Assembly (NCBI GenBank): GCA_910585625.1
Contig: CAJUFQ010000002.1
Span: forward strand, 1-64,000
Source: an uncultured Lachnospiraceae bacterium
GTDB lineage: Bacteria; Bacillota; Clostridia; Lachnospirales; Lachnospiraceae
Length of the DNA stretch: 64,000 nt
Direction: 5' to 3'
The position numbers and the translations under genes are program-made. The notes under the pieces are model-generated. The model did no database searches and was not told where the DNA came from. It saw nothing but the letters and a program-made list of their open reading frames with translations. Shown here one piece after another: positions 8,801-17,656 of the stretch. Each line of letters opens with the position of its first letter. Position 1 is the stretch's first letter.

Positions 8801-10091
8801 AAAAATCCACATAGCCTCCGCGCATTTTAAGCAGATAAATGGCCTTTAAGCAGCAGCCTCTGAGAATGTCGTCATCAAATCTGATTTCGAGCAGCGTTTC
8901 CAGAGGATGGATAAAATTTATCCATAGGAAATCCAGCAGCTCTTTGCGGTCTGCTTCCCCTGTCCCATAAATCCTGGGAATTGCGGACTCCAAAAACGGA
9001 TATCTGTTTTTGGTAGGGATATCCTTGCCCTTATCTTCCTGCAAATCCTCGACGCACTCCAAATCCAGGTAAAGGCTTTCGTCCAGGCTTGCCATATATG
9101 TTTCCATGACCGTGTGGACATGTTTCCCCTGATGCGCCCTGCGGATAGGCAGCGTCACGAAGAGTACGTCTCTCTGCGGCAGGCTGCGGATTGTTTTTTC
9201 TGTCTCCCTGGCATCATCCTCCGATGACAAGGCAACCTCATCCGACGCCCAGGTAAGGGTTATCTTGCTCCTCGTTACATTCTGCAGCTGATTGGCCCGG
9301 TTAATTCCCACCAAAATGTCTGGTTCCAAATATTTGTATAAGTGAATCCCCCGATATGTGATATCCCCAAAGGCGCGTCTCATCTGGCACAGTTTTTCCT
9401 GCCGGTAAAGGCCCGGGGCAAATGCACGGTACGGCTCATCCTTCGCCTCGCCGACCGTAAAGCACACGGCTTGGCTGGCAATGGCAAAACGCTTCCCCTG
9501 TCTGAGCATTTTTCCCATATAACCCCGCAGGACAGCTTGCGGGATTGCAAAATCCGTTGCGATTTCCCCTGCCGTCTCCGCCCCAAGCAGCATGGCATTG
9601 ATATCGATATAGGACGTTTCCGATAATTTTGCCGCTTTCTCCCTCTGCAGACGCCTGCAGTATGCGCCTGCCTCCGCGTAATTGTTCCCGGGAAAGCATT
9701 TCTGCCGGCCAGAAAGGGCATTCCCCATAGGGCCGGCCGCAGCAATCTTCTCCCGGCTGTGCAGGACTTCTTCCATAGCTCCGACGCTCCCTGGCGCAAG
9801 GAAATAATTCGCACGCAGCAGAAGCAGATCCCTTCCATCTGCAAACTGCTCCACCACGACTTTTAAGATTTCCCCGAATCCTTCAAGCTTGTCATCGCAG
9901 ATAATGTAGGACGCTTTCTCCTGTGCTGTTAGCCATTCTCGCAGGCCATCGTCGGAATAATTGTCTACGACTACAATCTCACTATCCGTACCCTTTAGCT
10001 CCTCTGAGAGGATGCTGACATTGAGCTTCACATATTCTATTTCATTATGGGCGATTATCACCGCCAGAATCCTTTGATTGTTACCGTTCAT
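5895..10091 (-). CDS. Giant tandem-duplicated glycosyltransferase (GT2 + GT-B-like) x2
   Basis: A 1398-residue protein made of two homologous units of about 694 residues: the motif ILAVIIAHNE at residue 8 recurs as ILAVITAHNE at 702. Each unit starts with a GT2-like domain (VVDNYSDDGLREWLT; about 250 residues). A second region follows with YSHGQDM, GIPTLEISHG, LAYADYVVAYSD and DIVVGIRSSGIFDALP, which resembles the GT-B-like capsule/sialyl-transferase group. No signal peptide or membrane segment is seen, so it should be cytosolic. It lies directly before pseF, so a role in transferring pseudaminic acid is plausible, but this rests on position only. The acceptor and donors are unknown. Both copies keep the motifs, so neither looks decayed. 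Confidence 0.75.
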   Translation of the reverse strand: MNGNNQRILAVIIAHNEIEYVKLNVSILSEELKGTDSEIVVVDNYSDDGLREWLTAQEKASYIICDDKLEGFGEILKVVVEQFADGRDLLLLRANYFLAPGSVGAMEEVLHSREKIAAAGPMGNALSGRQKCFPGNNYAEAGAYCRRLQREKAAKLSETSYIDINAMLLGAETAGEIATDFAIPQAVLRGYMGKMLRQGKRFAIASQAVCFTVGEAKDEPYRAFAPGLYRQEKLCQMRRAFGDITYRGIHLYKYLEPDILVGINRANQLQNVTRSKITLTWASDEVALSSEDDARETEKTIRSLPQRDVLFVTLPIRRAHQGKHVHTVMETYMASLDESLYLDLECVEDLQEDKGKDIPTKNRYPFLESAIPRIYGTGEADRKELLDFLWINFIHPLETLLEIRFDDDILRGCCLKAIYLLKMRGGYVDFYKDVIARVNPKVIIYSHGQDMILTCLRDASLEAGIPTLEISHGIKTEGAYHPHLAYADYVVAYSDVVADKSRELGNDRVLGIGKPGINMQPVGQREQLSVTIISFISSLENEIFSYAQNLANRLDKSKYLVVYKFHNSELWGKEEIAKIEQETGNLKFMAGKADIRDLIGKSDIVVGIRSSGIFDALPYPGVKVIAVRDRAVNLSEAKPDGILQEAALRGDIVMAEDEDRLYQEVVNYTGGGIYREAKNCFWPQDAAERFRALVGSYLHPGILAVITAHNEIEAVKVNVRILLQELKGTASEIVVVDNYSNDGLREWLTGQADISYVISDERPEGFGSILKTVNEQFADGRDLLLLRANSLLTPGSIAALQSALHSGRDIAAAGPVGNALPGEQKCCPGDTYAEAAEFQKTQEDATVRTAYLDPDIMLVKGSVRDSLDVDCAVPQAAMREFMRRVIHEGLCLAVAGKAVCFADTETKDEPYQTLDTEVYMNEKLHQLFYSFGDISYHGIYLYKYLESAILEYLNSWKKQRGVGKLAVHSWPADKVFLSAEEEAEETRNLLDCLPRRDILIVTLFIRRPYKGFLTHTTLENFISSLPEDKYIDLEWYVKVNKEFLQKVPTKNLYPITKSTVPRIYGVRQDVDKTELVNFICEKFLAPLEQLLGVQFDTQISTSICLKASYILKERESYMQFYREAIARIQPKVIMYSHGQDMALTYLRDVAMELGIPTLEIAHGTNRENTYHKQLAYADHLAVYSDIIAAQSREQGNDRVIGIGKPGVYEGVSMEEWKYPVVVISFVSSTEQEIFSYACNLAARLAHEQCLVVYKAHITELKDDTQMQQIAQELGNLQIVGGEVDIRDIAAISDIVVGIQSSAIYDVLPWPMLKVIAVKNKAKNVSETRTDDVLEEVAANGDLIMVADEEQLYREVANYQRGTRYRGDVNSFWPKDAKERFLALVERYLQENDNDTRRS

Positions 10092-10125
10092 CTGTCTCTT
10101 CCCAGCTTTCCATCTTCCATTCTCA

Positions 10126-12714
10126 CTATCTGATAACCAGTTTTCCTATATGCTGCATGAGGAGGTCCAAATAACGCTTCCTGCATTCCTCATCCCGGGA
10201 CTCTCTGCCGTGTCTATCTAACACCTGGCACTGATAATCCCCCAGCGCAAACCTTCCGTCGTAAGAAACCGGCCCGCCTGAAGTAAAATAAAAGGTTTCC
10301 TCCTTCGCATAAACAGCCGCGGCATAAGGGTCGCTCGGATGTATGCTTTCTGTGATGGCATATTCTCGTTCCCTCGGCCCGCCGAAAAAAACCGGCAACC
10401 TACCGTCAATATGCTCTCCCTTCAACGGTATTCCTGCAAAGTGGCACATCATCGGCAGATAGTCGCAGGCCGAGATAAGTTCCGTGCATACCCCGCTGCG
10501 CCCGGTCGCTCCCCGGAACATCATGCCCACTTTCGCGCGCCCTTCTGCCAGGAAATGCTCATCTTCCCCAATCAAGTAGCCCTGCCCATGGTCGCCAAAC
10601 ATGGAAATCACCATCTCATCCTCCTGATAGCTTTCCTCAAGGTAGCGGTACAATGCCCCCAGGCAGCGGTCAACATACTTCATCTGTTCTATATAGGCAA
10701 CACGCTTCTGCCAGCTGTAACGCTGCTTGACGGAAGTCGTGCCCTTCTCCTCCAAGGTGCGGCATTCCAGCGGAATTTTCGCCTGCACCGCTGCGCCCAA
10801 GGCATACCCATCCGCGATATGGTGCAAATCGCCGATGCTCATCCATACAAACTGATTCGTCTCCTTCATCAATTCCAGATGGTTTAAGACATCCTCCACT
10901 GCCTGCCCTGCTTTCATGCCAGTGTCCTGGTACTGCTGGACGATGCGGTCGACGCCCCTGCCATACCCATATGGGAGGTGAGAACGCCAGTCGCCGTCTA
11001 TCTTCGCCGTCTGGTAGCCCTGCCCTTTGAAATATTCCGCCAGGACGGTGACGTCTTGCGGCAGCGCGTTCACAATATAGTTATGAAGAACCATATGGTT
11101 CACGGAACTTAGCCCGGTGGAATAAGCGGCGATGGATGGCAGTGTCCATTCTCCGGCCGCATAAGCGTTTTCACAACGCACTCCTTTGGAAAAAAACTGC
11201 TCCGTAAATGGCATTATGGCTGCAAGCCCTTCTTCCGCAATCACTTGCTGGGATAAGCCGTCCACAAAAATATTCAGCACCAGCTTTTTCTTAGCCGGAT
11301 CCTGCCTTAAAACAACCGGCCTGCCAAGCAGAAGCGTTTCTTTGGATTCCAGCCGCGTCCCAGACGGCAGGCGGTAATACTCAAAATGCTTCGCTTTCTT
11401 ATTCTTACAGACATATTCCCCGCCATCCGCCGCGATGAACTTATAAGGCGTATCCGGCTTCTCCTGCAGCACCGGCAGCAGGCATTCCTCCCCGCCTTCC
11501 CATACAAACGATTTTGCTTCCGCAGCCTGCAGGCATTCCAGTTTTGTCAGCACCCAATTACGGAACATTGTTTCCGCTTCTGGAAGAATATCGGCAAAAC
11601 TCACTGCATCATAACAGGCATTATACCAGCTGCTGCCAGATGGGTCTTCATAGAATGTGCCGACGACAGGCGACTTGTATGTCTGGTCTGCGAACCCAAA
11701 AGCCACCTTCCGACGCCTGACGAGATACGCAAGCTCCTCCTGGCATCTGTTCGCCAAAACCATGTCGCCTTGCTGGGACAAGAGCTGCTGCCGGGCAGCC
11801 AGCAATCCAAGAAGTTCGTCCGCCCATACGCCGACAGCCGGCAATTCCGGGTACTGTTCCCGCAGAAAGTTCAGTCTTGCATCATAGCAGACGGCCTCGC
11901 CATACCGCCCGCTGGCCGCGCAAATCAGCCTGGCCTCCCGGTTCGCCATGAAATTATTAGGAATCTCATGCACGGCTTCCAGGGCCGCAGCATAGGCCTG
12001 CTCCCGTTTCCCCGACGCAAACATCTCCCAGGAAGGAACCTGCCCTGCCTCTGCCGCAATGAAATCAGCAATCCTCTTGTCATGAAGCCTGCAGATAAGT
12101 TCCCAACACCTCTGCGTCTCTCTGCCGACGGCCTCCCCCGGAAGTACGGCATCCGGGAACGCCGCAAAAAACTGCTGCATGATTGCCTCATCCTTGAAGA
12201 CAATCGCATTCCCAAGGTAATATTCTTTCAAATGAGGTAATTTGAAAAAGGAAGCAAACTTGGCCTCCCCTTTCCCCGGCAAGATATAGATGCCTGCCCG
12301 CTGATTTTGCTCCATGTCCGGCAGCATTTCCCGGATATCCCAGATGTCTGCAAATAAAATACTTTCAAGCGTATGCCTTTCGCCCCGCACTGGAGATTGC
12401 GCTACAGCAAACAGGCCCCGGAATTCCTGCTCCTCTTTATCAAAGATATAGAAGCGACTTTCACTTACGGGAATGAAGTCCAGCGTACACGCCTCAAAGG
12501 GAAGCTGTACGAACTCAGCGCTCCCCTTTCTGTAATTCTCCCGGAATTCCGCTTCATTGGGCAGGATGAAACAATTATAGATATTCTCCAGTATCTGTTC
12601 CTTCTGATACCCAAGATGATAAGCCTCTATCAGGTTCCTGACAGCATCTTCATATTGCCCCGCCTCGAAGCACGAAATCCCCTGATTAAAATAAAACTCA
12701 CCTGTATTCTCCAT
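10126..12714 (-). CDS. Soluble sulfatase/alkaline-phosphatase superfamily protein with TPR-like N-terminus
   Basis: 862 residues. The N-terminus (ISCFEAGQYEDAVRNLIEAY) resembles a TPR helix pair, and a long helical middle contains another TPR-like stretch (GKREQAYAAALEAVHEIPNN). The last about 400 residues belong to the alkaline phosphatase/sulfatase superfamily: metal-binding IFVDGLSQ, a probable threonine nucleophile in EWTLPS near residue 523, and GDHGQGYL near 705. A Thr in TxPS resembles LTA synthase and phosphoethanolamine transferases rather than formylglycine sulfatases. Unlike those it has no membrane segments, so it should work in the cytosol. It may move or remove a phospho- or phosphono-group on the glycan; substrate unknown. 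AGGAGG lies 8 bases before the ATG. Confidence 0.72.
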   Translation of the reverse strand: MENTGEFYFNQGISCFEAGQYEDAVRNLIEAYHLGYQKEQILENIYNCFILPNEAEFRENYRKGSAEFVQLPFEACTLDFIPVSESRFYIFDKEEQEFRGLFAVAQSPVRGERHTLESILFADIWDIREMLPDMEQNQRAGIYILPGKGEAKFASFFKLPHLKEYYLGNAIVFKDEAIMQQFFAAFPDAVLPGEAVGRETQRCWELICRLHDKRIADFIAAEAGQVPSWEMFASGKREQAYAAALEAVHEIPNNFMANREARLICAASGRYGEAVCYDARLNFLREQYPELPAVGVWADELLGLLAARQQLLSQQGDMVLANRCQEELAYLVRRRKVAFGFADQTYKSPVVGTFYEDPSGSSWYNACYDAVSFADILPEAETMFRNWVLTKLECLQAAEAKSFVWEGGEECLLPVLQEKPDTPYKFIAADGGEYVCKNKKAKHFEYYRLPSGTRLESKETLLLGRPVVLRQDPAKKKLVLNIFVDGLSQQVIAEEGLAAIMPFTEQFFSKGVRCENAYAAGEWTLPSIAAYSTGLSSVNHMVLHNYIVNALPQDVTVLAEYFKGQGYQTAKIDGDWRSHLPYGYGRGVDRIVQQYQDTGMKAGQAVEDVLNHLELMKETNQFVWMSIGDLHHIADGYALGAAVQAKIPLECRTLEEKGTTSVKQRYSWQKRVAYIEQMKYVDRCLGALYRYLEESYQEDEMVISMFGDHGQGYLIGEDEHFLAEGRAKVGMMFRGATGRSGVCTELISACDYLPMMCHFAGIPLKGEHIDGRLPVFFGGPREREYAITESIHPSDPYAAAVYAKEETFYFTSGGPVSYDGRFALGDYQCQVLDRHGRESRDEECRKRYLDLLMQHIGKLVIR

Positions 12715-12751
12715 CGCCCTGGCCTCCTAGTGCAAAGGGAGAAAATTGTCC

Positions 12752-13747
12752 CTATATTCCTTTTAACGCTTCCTGCAGCTCTTTTGTACCTAGCCATTCT
12801 GTATTGTTACCAGAATTGTATTCGAACCCTTCCTGCACTTTTCTGCCGCCTGGCGTGAAATTCTTCTCAAAGTCCCACCACTCAAAATGCGGATAAATAA
12901 TGTAATGCTTCTCATATTCGTAGGTCATGAGAGAATCATCCTTTGTAACCATCACTTCATGCAGCTTCTCACCCTCGCGGATGCCAAATTCATCAATCCG
13001 GCAGCCCGGCAGCATGGCCTGCGCCAAATCCCCGATATGGAAGGATGGAATTTTCGAGATATAAGTCTCCCCGCCTTTGGACTCTTTCAATGCCTTAAAT
13101 ACCAAATCAACGCCCTGCTCCAACGTAATCCAAAAGCGTGTCATGCGCATATCTGTCACACCCAGGGTATCCCCTCCCTCTTTGATAATTTTCCTCCAAA
13201 TCGGAATGACGGAACCCCGGCTGCCCGCTACATTTCCATACCTTACCACCGAGAAGACACTTTGATAATTGTTACCGATATATGCGTTTGCCGCAATGAA
13301 CAGCTTATCAGAGACAAGCTTCGTGCCGCCATAAAGGTTGATGGGGTTGACCGCCTTATCCGTGGACAATGCCACAACTTTCTGCACCCCGCAGTCCAGG
13401 GCGGCGTCAATGACGTTCTGCGCGCCGTGGATGTTCGTCTTGATGGCCTCCATAGGGTTGTACTCGCAAGTAGGAACTTGTTTCATCGCAGCTGCATGGA
13501 TGACGTAATCCACACCCTCAAACGCGCGGTACAGCCTGTCCTTGTCCCGCACGTCCCCGATGAAGAAGCGCACCCTGCTCATATCAATCTTATCTGCATA
13601 TTCCATCTTCATGACGCTCTGTTTATACTCATCCCTGGAATAGATAATCACTTTCTTTGGCTCATACTCCGCAAATATCTTTTCCAGGAATTTCTTGCCG
13701 AATGAGCCTGTCCCGCCTGTGACGAGAATTGTCTTTCCATTTAACAT
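12752..13747 (-). CDS. pseB: UDP-GlcNAc 4,6-dehydratase (inverting) PseB
   Basis: Extended SDR of 331 residues that starts pseudaminic acid synthesis by 4,6-dehydration and C5 inversion of UDP-GlcNAc. The NAD-binding motif is VTGGTGSFGKKFLE, with YSRDEYKQ and HAAAMKQVP typical of the FlaA1/PseB group. The active-site tyrosine/lysine pair is in YGGTKLVSDK, and VRYGNVAGSRGSVIP follows. The protein has the short soluble PseB form, without the membrane domain of PglF/CapD. It is separated from pseC-pseF by the giant transferase and the sulfatase-like gene but lies in the same orientation. Confidence 0.94.
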   Translation of the reverse strand: MLNGKTILVTGGTGSFGKKFLEKIFAEYEPKKVIIYSRDEYKQSVMKMEYADKIDMSRVRFFIGDVRDKDRLYRAFEGVDYVIHAAAMKQVPTCEYNPMEAIKTNIHGAQNVIDAALDCGVQKVVALSTDKAVNPINLYGGTKLVSDKLFIAANAYIGNNYQSVFSVVRYGNVAGSRGSVIPIWRKIIKEGGDTLGVTDMRMTRFWITLEQGVDLVFKALKESKGGETYISKIPSFHIGDLAQAMLPGCRIDEFGIREGEKLHEVMVTKDDSLMTYEYEKHYIIYPHFEWWDFEKNFTPGGRKVQEGFEYNSGNNTEWLGTKELQEALKGI

Positions 13748-13756
13748 GTTCCGCTC

Positions 13757-15100
13757 TCACTTTCCTGCTTTTATTAAATACTGCACGGTTTCATACATAT
13801 GGCTGTCCACATTCTCGGAAATTGCCAAAAGCTTATTCAGTAACTTCTCCTGCTTTTCTGTCAGCGGAGTTATCGTATTCTTGATTTCCTGCAGCTCATA
13901 GCCCTCATCCTGGAACATACGCCGTATTTCATAAAATGTAAAAAAATGTATATGGCTCCTATCCAGCAGCCCCGTATCCTCGTACTGGAACCGGCCGCTT
14001 AAGAGCTGTTCCATCACGGAAATATGCATCAGGTTCGGGATGCTGGCCAGGATATGCCCATGCGCGGCCAGCTTCTCCTGACAGAGCCTCACCACGCCAT
14101 GAGGATCGTGAAGATGTTCCAGCACATCCGCAAAAATAATATAATCAAACTTGCCTGCAAAGGGAATCTCCCCCTTCTCGATATCTCCGGTCTTAACCTC
14201 CGCCAAATGCCCGGCAATGTCAGCCGCAGGGCCATTGATTTCCAGCCCATATGTCTGGCTGTTGGGATAGCGGTTCTTAACTTCCAGCAGCGTCGCGCCC
14301 AGGTCGCACCCAACTTCCAGTACCCGGATAGGCGCGTCCTTCTGCTCGGAAATGAAGTCGACAAGATTACGGCTCGGAAGCACATTGAAGTAATTCATGT
14401 GCCACTTGTCTTTCAGCGCCTTCCTGTCATCTGTCCTTAAAAATGCCTGAAAATATGAGCTGATGCTCCCTCCCGACAGGCAATAGGCAAACGCTTGCCG
14501 GCAGACGATAGGCTGACGCCCGTTCTCCACTAACCGCAGCTTATAATCCAGCAGCACGTTTTTGGGATGACACAGTTTTTCCTCGAACATCCCCAGCTCT
14601 TGCCAGGTTTTCCTGGATAAAGCCCATATCCCATGTTCAACATCCAGGCTCCTATAAAATGCCGCATCTTCCTGAAACGGCAAATCTTCCAGCGCACATA
14701 GGCTATCCAAGCTTTTAATCGTGATATTCTGCGAATAAAAGCTGCCATTGCAAATGGGAGCGGCTATGCCGCAGTCTTGCCCGCGCAGGATTTTTTCCAT
14801 GCGCTGCATACTTTTCTTCCCAGGAAAAAATTGGGGTTCTAAGAACACGACCGTCTCTTCGGTGTCAAAATTTGCAAGCGCCGCATTCCATACCTTCCCA
14901 TACCCCTGAATCCCCTCGTCAAAATAGATAAAGCCGCAGCCGAGTTCCGGCAAGATTTCTGCCGTGCCGTCTTCAGATCCATTATCCACGACAATAACAT
15001 TCGCAATCTGCGGTATATCCCGAATCCACTCCAAGCATTGAAGCAGGGTTTCCTTCTGATTATATGTGGTAATGGCAACCGTGACTTTCGACTCTCCCAT
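13757..15100 (-). CDS. Fused GT2 glycosyltransferase / class I methyltransferase
   Basis: 447 residues in two domains. Residues 1 to about 230 are a family 2 glycosyltransferase (VAITTYNQKETLLQCL, VVDNGSEDGT, WNAALANF). The following part is a SAM-dependent methyltransferase with motif I VLEVGCDLGATLLEV, acidic motif YGLEING, and motif IV FDYIIFADVLEHLHDP. A two-domain fusion of this kind suggests that a sugar is added and then methylated, or that the enzyme caps the chain. No membrane segment is seen. AGGAGG lies upstream of the ATG. Specificity cannot be told from sequence. Confidence 0.85.
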   Translation of the reverse strand: MGESKVTVAITTYNQKETLLQCLEWIRDIPQIANVIVVDNGSEDGTAEILPELGCGFIYFDEGIQGYGKVWNAALANFDTEETVVFLEPQFFPGKKSMQRMEKILRGQDCGIAAPICNGSFYSQNITIKSLDSLCALEDLPFQEDAAFYRSLDVEHGIWALSRKTWQELGMFEEKLCHPKNVLLDYKLRLVENGRQPIVCRQAFAYCLSGGSISSYFQAFLRTDDRKALKDKWHMNYFNVLPSRNLVDFISEQKDAPIRVLEVGCDLGATLLEVKNRYPNSQTYGLEINGPAADIAGHLAEVKTGDIEKGEIPFAGKFDYIIFADVLEHLHDPHGVVRLCQEKLAAHGHILASIPNLMHISVMEQLLSGRFQYEDTGLLDRSHIHFFTFYEIRRMFQDEGYELQEIKNTITPLTEKQEKLLNKLLAISENVDSHMYETVQYLIKAGK

Positions 15101-15138
15101 CCAAACTATCCTCCTAAATAAAATTTCAGACTTTATGC

Positions 15139-16242
15139 TCAGCCTCCCAAATACTGAGCGGCCAGCCCCAGAATGTTCTTCTCAAACACTTCCATGGAAA
15201 AATATGACTCATAGATGTCATGGCCGGCTTTCCCGACATCCTCCAAATGCCCATGTCCATCAATGATAAACTTTATTTTCTCCGCCAAGGCGTCTACATC
15301 CTCTGGGGGAAAGGTAAAACCGTTGACCCCGTCCTCAATGTAATGCGCGATACCGCATACGTCTGTACACAGACAGAGCTTCCCTGCCATCATCACTTCT
15401 GCCGCTACGGTTGGCATAGGATCGATCCGCGAAGGCGCAATCAGGCAGTCGCACCGCCTCATCCAAGCCAAGGTTTCCCGGCGCGGGAGCTGCCCTAACA
15501 TCGTGACGTTTGCATATTCTGTACACAATCTTCTTACCGAGGTAAACACTGCCTCGTCATACATCTTTTCGTTCCCGCAGAAAAAGAATTCCGCGCGCAC
15601 CAGGTATTCTTCCGGCAGCCTGCGGATTGCCTCAGCCAGCACATCCTGCGCCTTCACCTTAGAATACGTCCCAGCGGTGAGGAAGCAGGCTTTGCCCTCT
15701 GGCATCTCCGGTTCCCCCTGTGCCTGACTCCCCTCATCCTCCAAGGCAGGCATGGCGACGCCAAAATGCAAAATCTCGGTACGCACGCCGTACAGCTCTT
15801 CCATTATCCTCTGCACATAATGCCCCACCGAATATACATGGATATTAGGCGGCAAATTGCGGAAATCCGGCAGTACCTTTGTGAAATATTCAAAATACTG
15901 CCTGCCCTCATGCAGCCACCACAGCGCCGGCACTTTCATATATTTCAGCAAATGTATGGCCTCAAATGTGACCAGCGTGTTGGCAATCACAAAATCGAAT
16001 TTTTCCGCATACGAGAGAAACTCATCCACCCGATCCATGAAATGCTCCTGCACCTTGATGGGAATGCCCATATTCTCTATTTCCCCGCGCAGCTCACCGT
16101 CCAGCATGGCAATCATTTCCATCTGGTAACCGTGACGCCAATAAACACGTATCATGTCAAGCAGCACAATCGGCGCGCCCGTGCGGGACAGCTGATGCGT
16201 AATTACCAGTATTTTTTTATTGTCCGTATTCTGTATTCCCAT
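15139..16242 (-). CDS. Glycosyltransferase family 4
   Basis: GT-B glycosyltransferase of 367 residues. The N-terminal domain has HQLSRTGAPIVLLDMI, the usual acceptor-side glycine-rich loop of GT4. The C-terminal domain has FLTAGTYSKVKAQDVLAEAI and the nucleotide-sugar binding region SRIDPMPTVAAEVMMAGK, with the conserved acidic residue of the EX7E motif. No signal peptide or membrane span. It should use an activated sugar made by the neighbouring pathways; donor unknown. The SD is weak (AGGGTAAACT), so translation may be modest. Confidence 0.85.
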   Translation of the reverse strand: MGIQNTDNKKILVITHQLSRTGAPIVLLDMIRVYWRHGYQMEMIAMLDGELRGEIENMGIPIKVQEHFMDRVDEFLSYAEKFDFVIANTLVTFEAIHLLKYMKVPALWWLHEGRQYFEYFTKVLPDFRNLPPNIHVYSVGHYVQRIMEELYGVRTEILHFGVAMPALEDEGSQAQGEPEMPEGKACFLTAGTYSKVKAQDVLAEAIRRLPEEYLVRAEFFFCGNEKMYDEAVFTSVRRLCTEYANVTMLGQLPRRETLAWMRRCDCLIAPSRIDPMPTVAAEVMMAGKLCLCTDVCGIAHYIEDGVNGFTFPPEDVDALAEKIKFIIDGHGHLEDVGKAGHDIYESYFSMEVFEKNILGLAAQYLGG

Positions 16243-16312
16243 AGTTTACCCTGCAATTCTTCCTATAAAAACAAATTCTTTTTGAATAGCATCCTATGCC
16301 ATTCTCCTCCAA

Positions 16313-17515
16313 TCATCCCAGCTGTCCCAGCAAATGCTCTTCAAGCTCAACCACCCGCGCGCGCCAGGTATGAGAAGCCTTCGCCTTGTCATAGCCTCGG
16401 TCGGCAATCCGCTGCATCGCCTGCGGGTCATCCAGCAACATCTTGACCTGTGATGGGAGTTTTTCTAATTCTTCCAGCTCGAACATCAGCAGCTCCCTGC
16501 CATCTGCCTGGGATGAGCCATCCAGAAACCCACAGAATTCTTCTTTCATATAGCCCGATGTATCCGATACTGCGACCGCACCTTGCAGCATACCATTAAA
16601 TACCCGGTCATGGGTGCCGTCCTTGAACCAGGTCATGGTACTTAAGACAATCTTAGCATCGCGCATTTTAGCCACTACTTCCTCCGCCGGGATTTTACCC
16701 CCATAGCTGACATTCGGCCTGCCAATCCAGGAACAGTTCTCCCATCCCGCTCCATAAATCTGAACGGGTATCCCACGCTCTGCCAACACTTGCACGGCCT
16801 TCTCCCGGTAATGGGAAACCACGTAAAGATCCACAAAATGAAACTCTGCAATCATGTCCTTAAGCTCTCGCTCTGTCAGGTTTAGACCCTCTTCCAGAAA
16901 CGCCTCCTCCAACGCCTGTTCCGTAATCTTAGAAGGGTGTGCAATCATATCTTTGCACACCCGCTCACTTAAGGCCCTGGCGTCAAACGAGGTATATTTC
17001 GCAAAATCTGGCGTGATATTCTCTGCAAAACTCCTGGAAAGATTTCCGGCGTACAGCACATCTATGCTCCGGGCAGCAATCGGCAGTCTGGGCCCTGGCA
17101 GCTCCTTGCCCGCATGAGGAAGATAGCCAACGATAGGAATCTGTGGATAAAACCGCTGCAGATATCTCATATGATTGCGGTCCGTACAGAGTACAATGGC
17201 ATTCCGGGGTGCACAATCCAGGGCATCCCGGTAGCAATATGGATGATCCATCAGGATATTGATGCAGGGAATCCCTAATTGTTCCCAAATGTTCTCTCCG
17301 GCACGAAGCTCCATATTGAAGCCCAAATTGTTGAACGTAAGCACCGCCTTCACCGGTTTTTCCGCAAATACGGACAGCTCTTTTAACCCTTGCGCCATGT
17401 CCCTGACGTCAAATACCATTGCCTCATATCCCAGCCCCTCAAACTCTCGCTTCAATTCATACGTGAATAAATCTAATGTGTCGTAAACGCCTACAAAAAA
17501 TATCAGTCTCTTCAA
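16313..17515 (-). CDS. CgeB-like glycosyltransferase (DUF3880/Glyco_trans_1_2 type)
   Basis: About 400 residues, GT-B fold, with FFVGVYDTLDLFTYELKREF at the N-terminus and IVLSTMTWFKDGTHDRVFNGMLQG in the sugar-nucleotide domain, a pattern typical of CgeB-type spore/flagellar glycosyltransferases. It is paralogous to the gene at 33324-34484 (shared NVMPWFKSGVHDRVYSAMLNG region) and more distantly to the three plus-strand genes from 45277. There is no ATG start: TTG at 17515 has AGAGG six bases upstream, and an in-frame TTG at 17521 directly abuts the SD. I chose 17515. A likely role is adding one sugar of the flagellin glycan. Confidence 0.8.
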   Translation of the reverse strand: MKRLIFFVGVYDTLDLFTYELKREFEGLGYEAMVFDVRDMAQGLKELSVFAEKPVKAVLTFNNLGFNMELRAGENIWEQLGIPCINILMDHPYCYRDALDCAPRNAIVLCTDRNHMRYLQRFYPQIPIVGYLPHAGKELPGPRLPIAARSIDVLYAGNLSRSFAENITPDFAKYTSFDARALSERVCKDMIAHPSKITEQALEEAFLEEGLNLTERELKDMIAEFHFVDLYVVSHYREKAVQVLAERGIPVQIYGAGWENCSWIGRPNVSYGGKIPAEEVVAKMRDAKIVLSTMTWFKDGTHDRVFNGMLQGAVAVSDTSGYMKEEFCGFLDGSSQADGRELLMFELEELEKLPSQVKMLLDDPQAMQRIADRGYDKAKASHTWRARVVELEEHLLGQLG

Positions 17516-17554
17516 TCTCAACCTCTTCCTGCCTTCCGCAATTTTCTCCCTTTT

Positions 17555-17583
17555 ATTTTAGTGGAAGCAGGAAAATAAAGCAA
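17555..17583 (-). promoter_or_regulatory. Possible internal sigma-A promoter
   Basis: In the 135-base gap upstream of the CgeB-like gene, the minus strand reads TTGCTT, 17 bases, TAAAAT. The -10 matches 5 of 6 consensus bases but the -35 only 3 of 6. It could keep the distal half of the run (pse genes) expressed. The rest of the gap holds nothing else I recognise. Confidence 0.3.
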
Positions 17584-17656
17584 GGACTTCCTATTTTTTC
17601 TTTACCATTCACAGATATGAACAAAGCAGCCGCAAGCATATCTGCATCATGGAACC

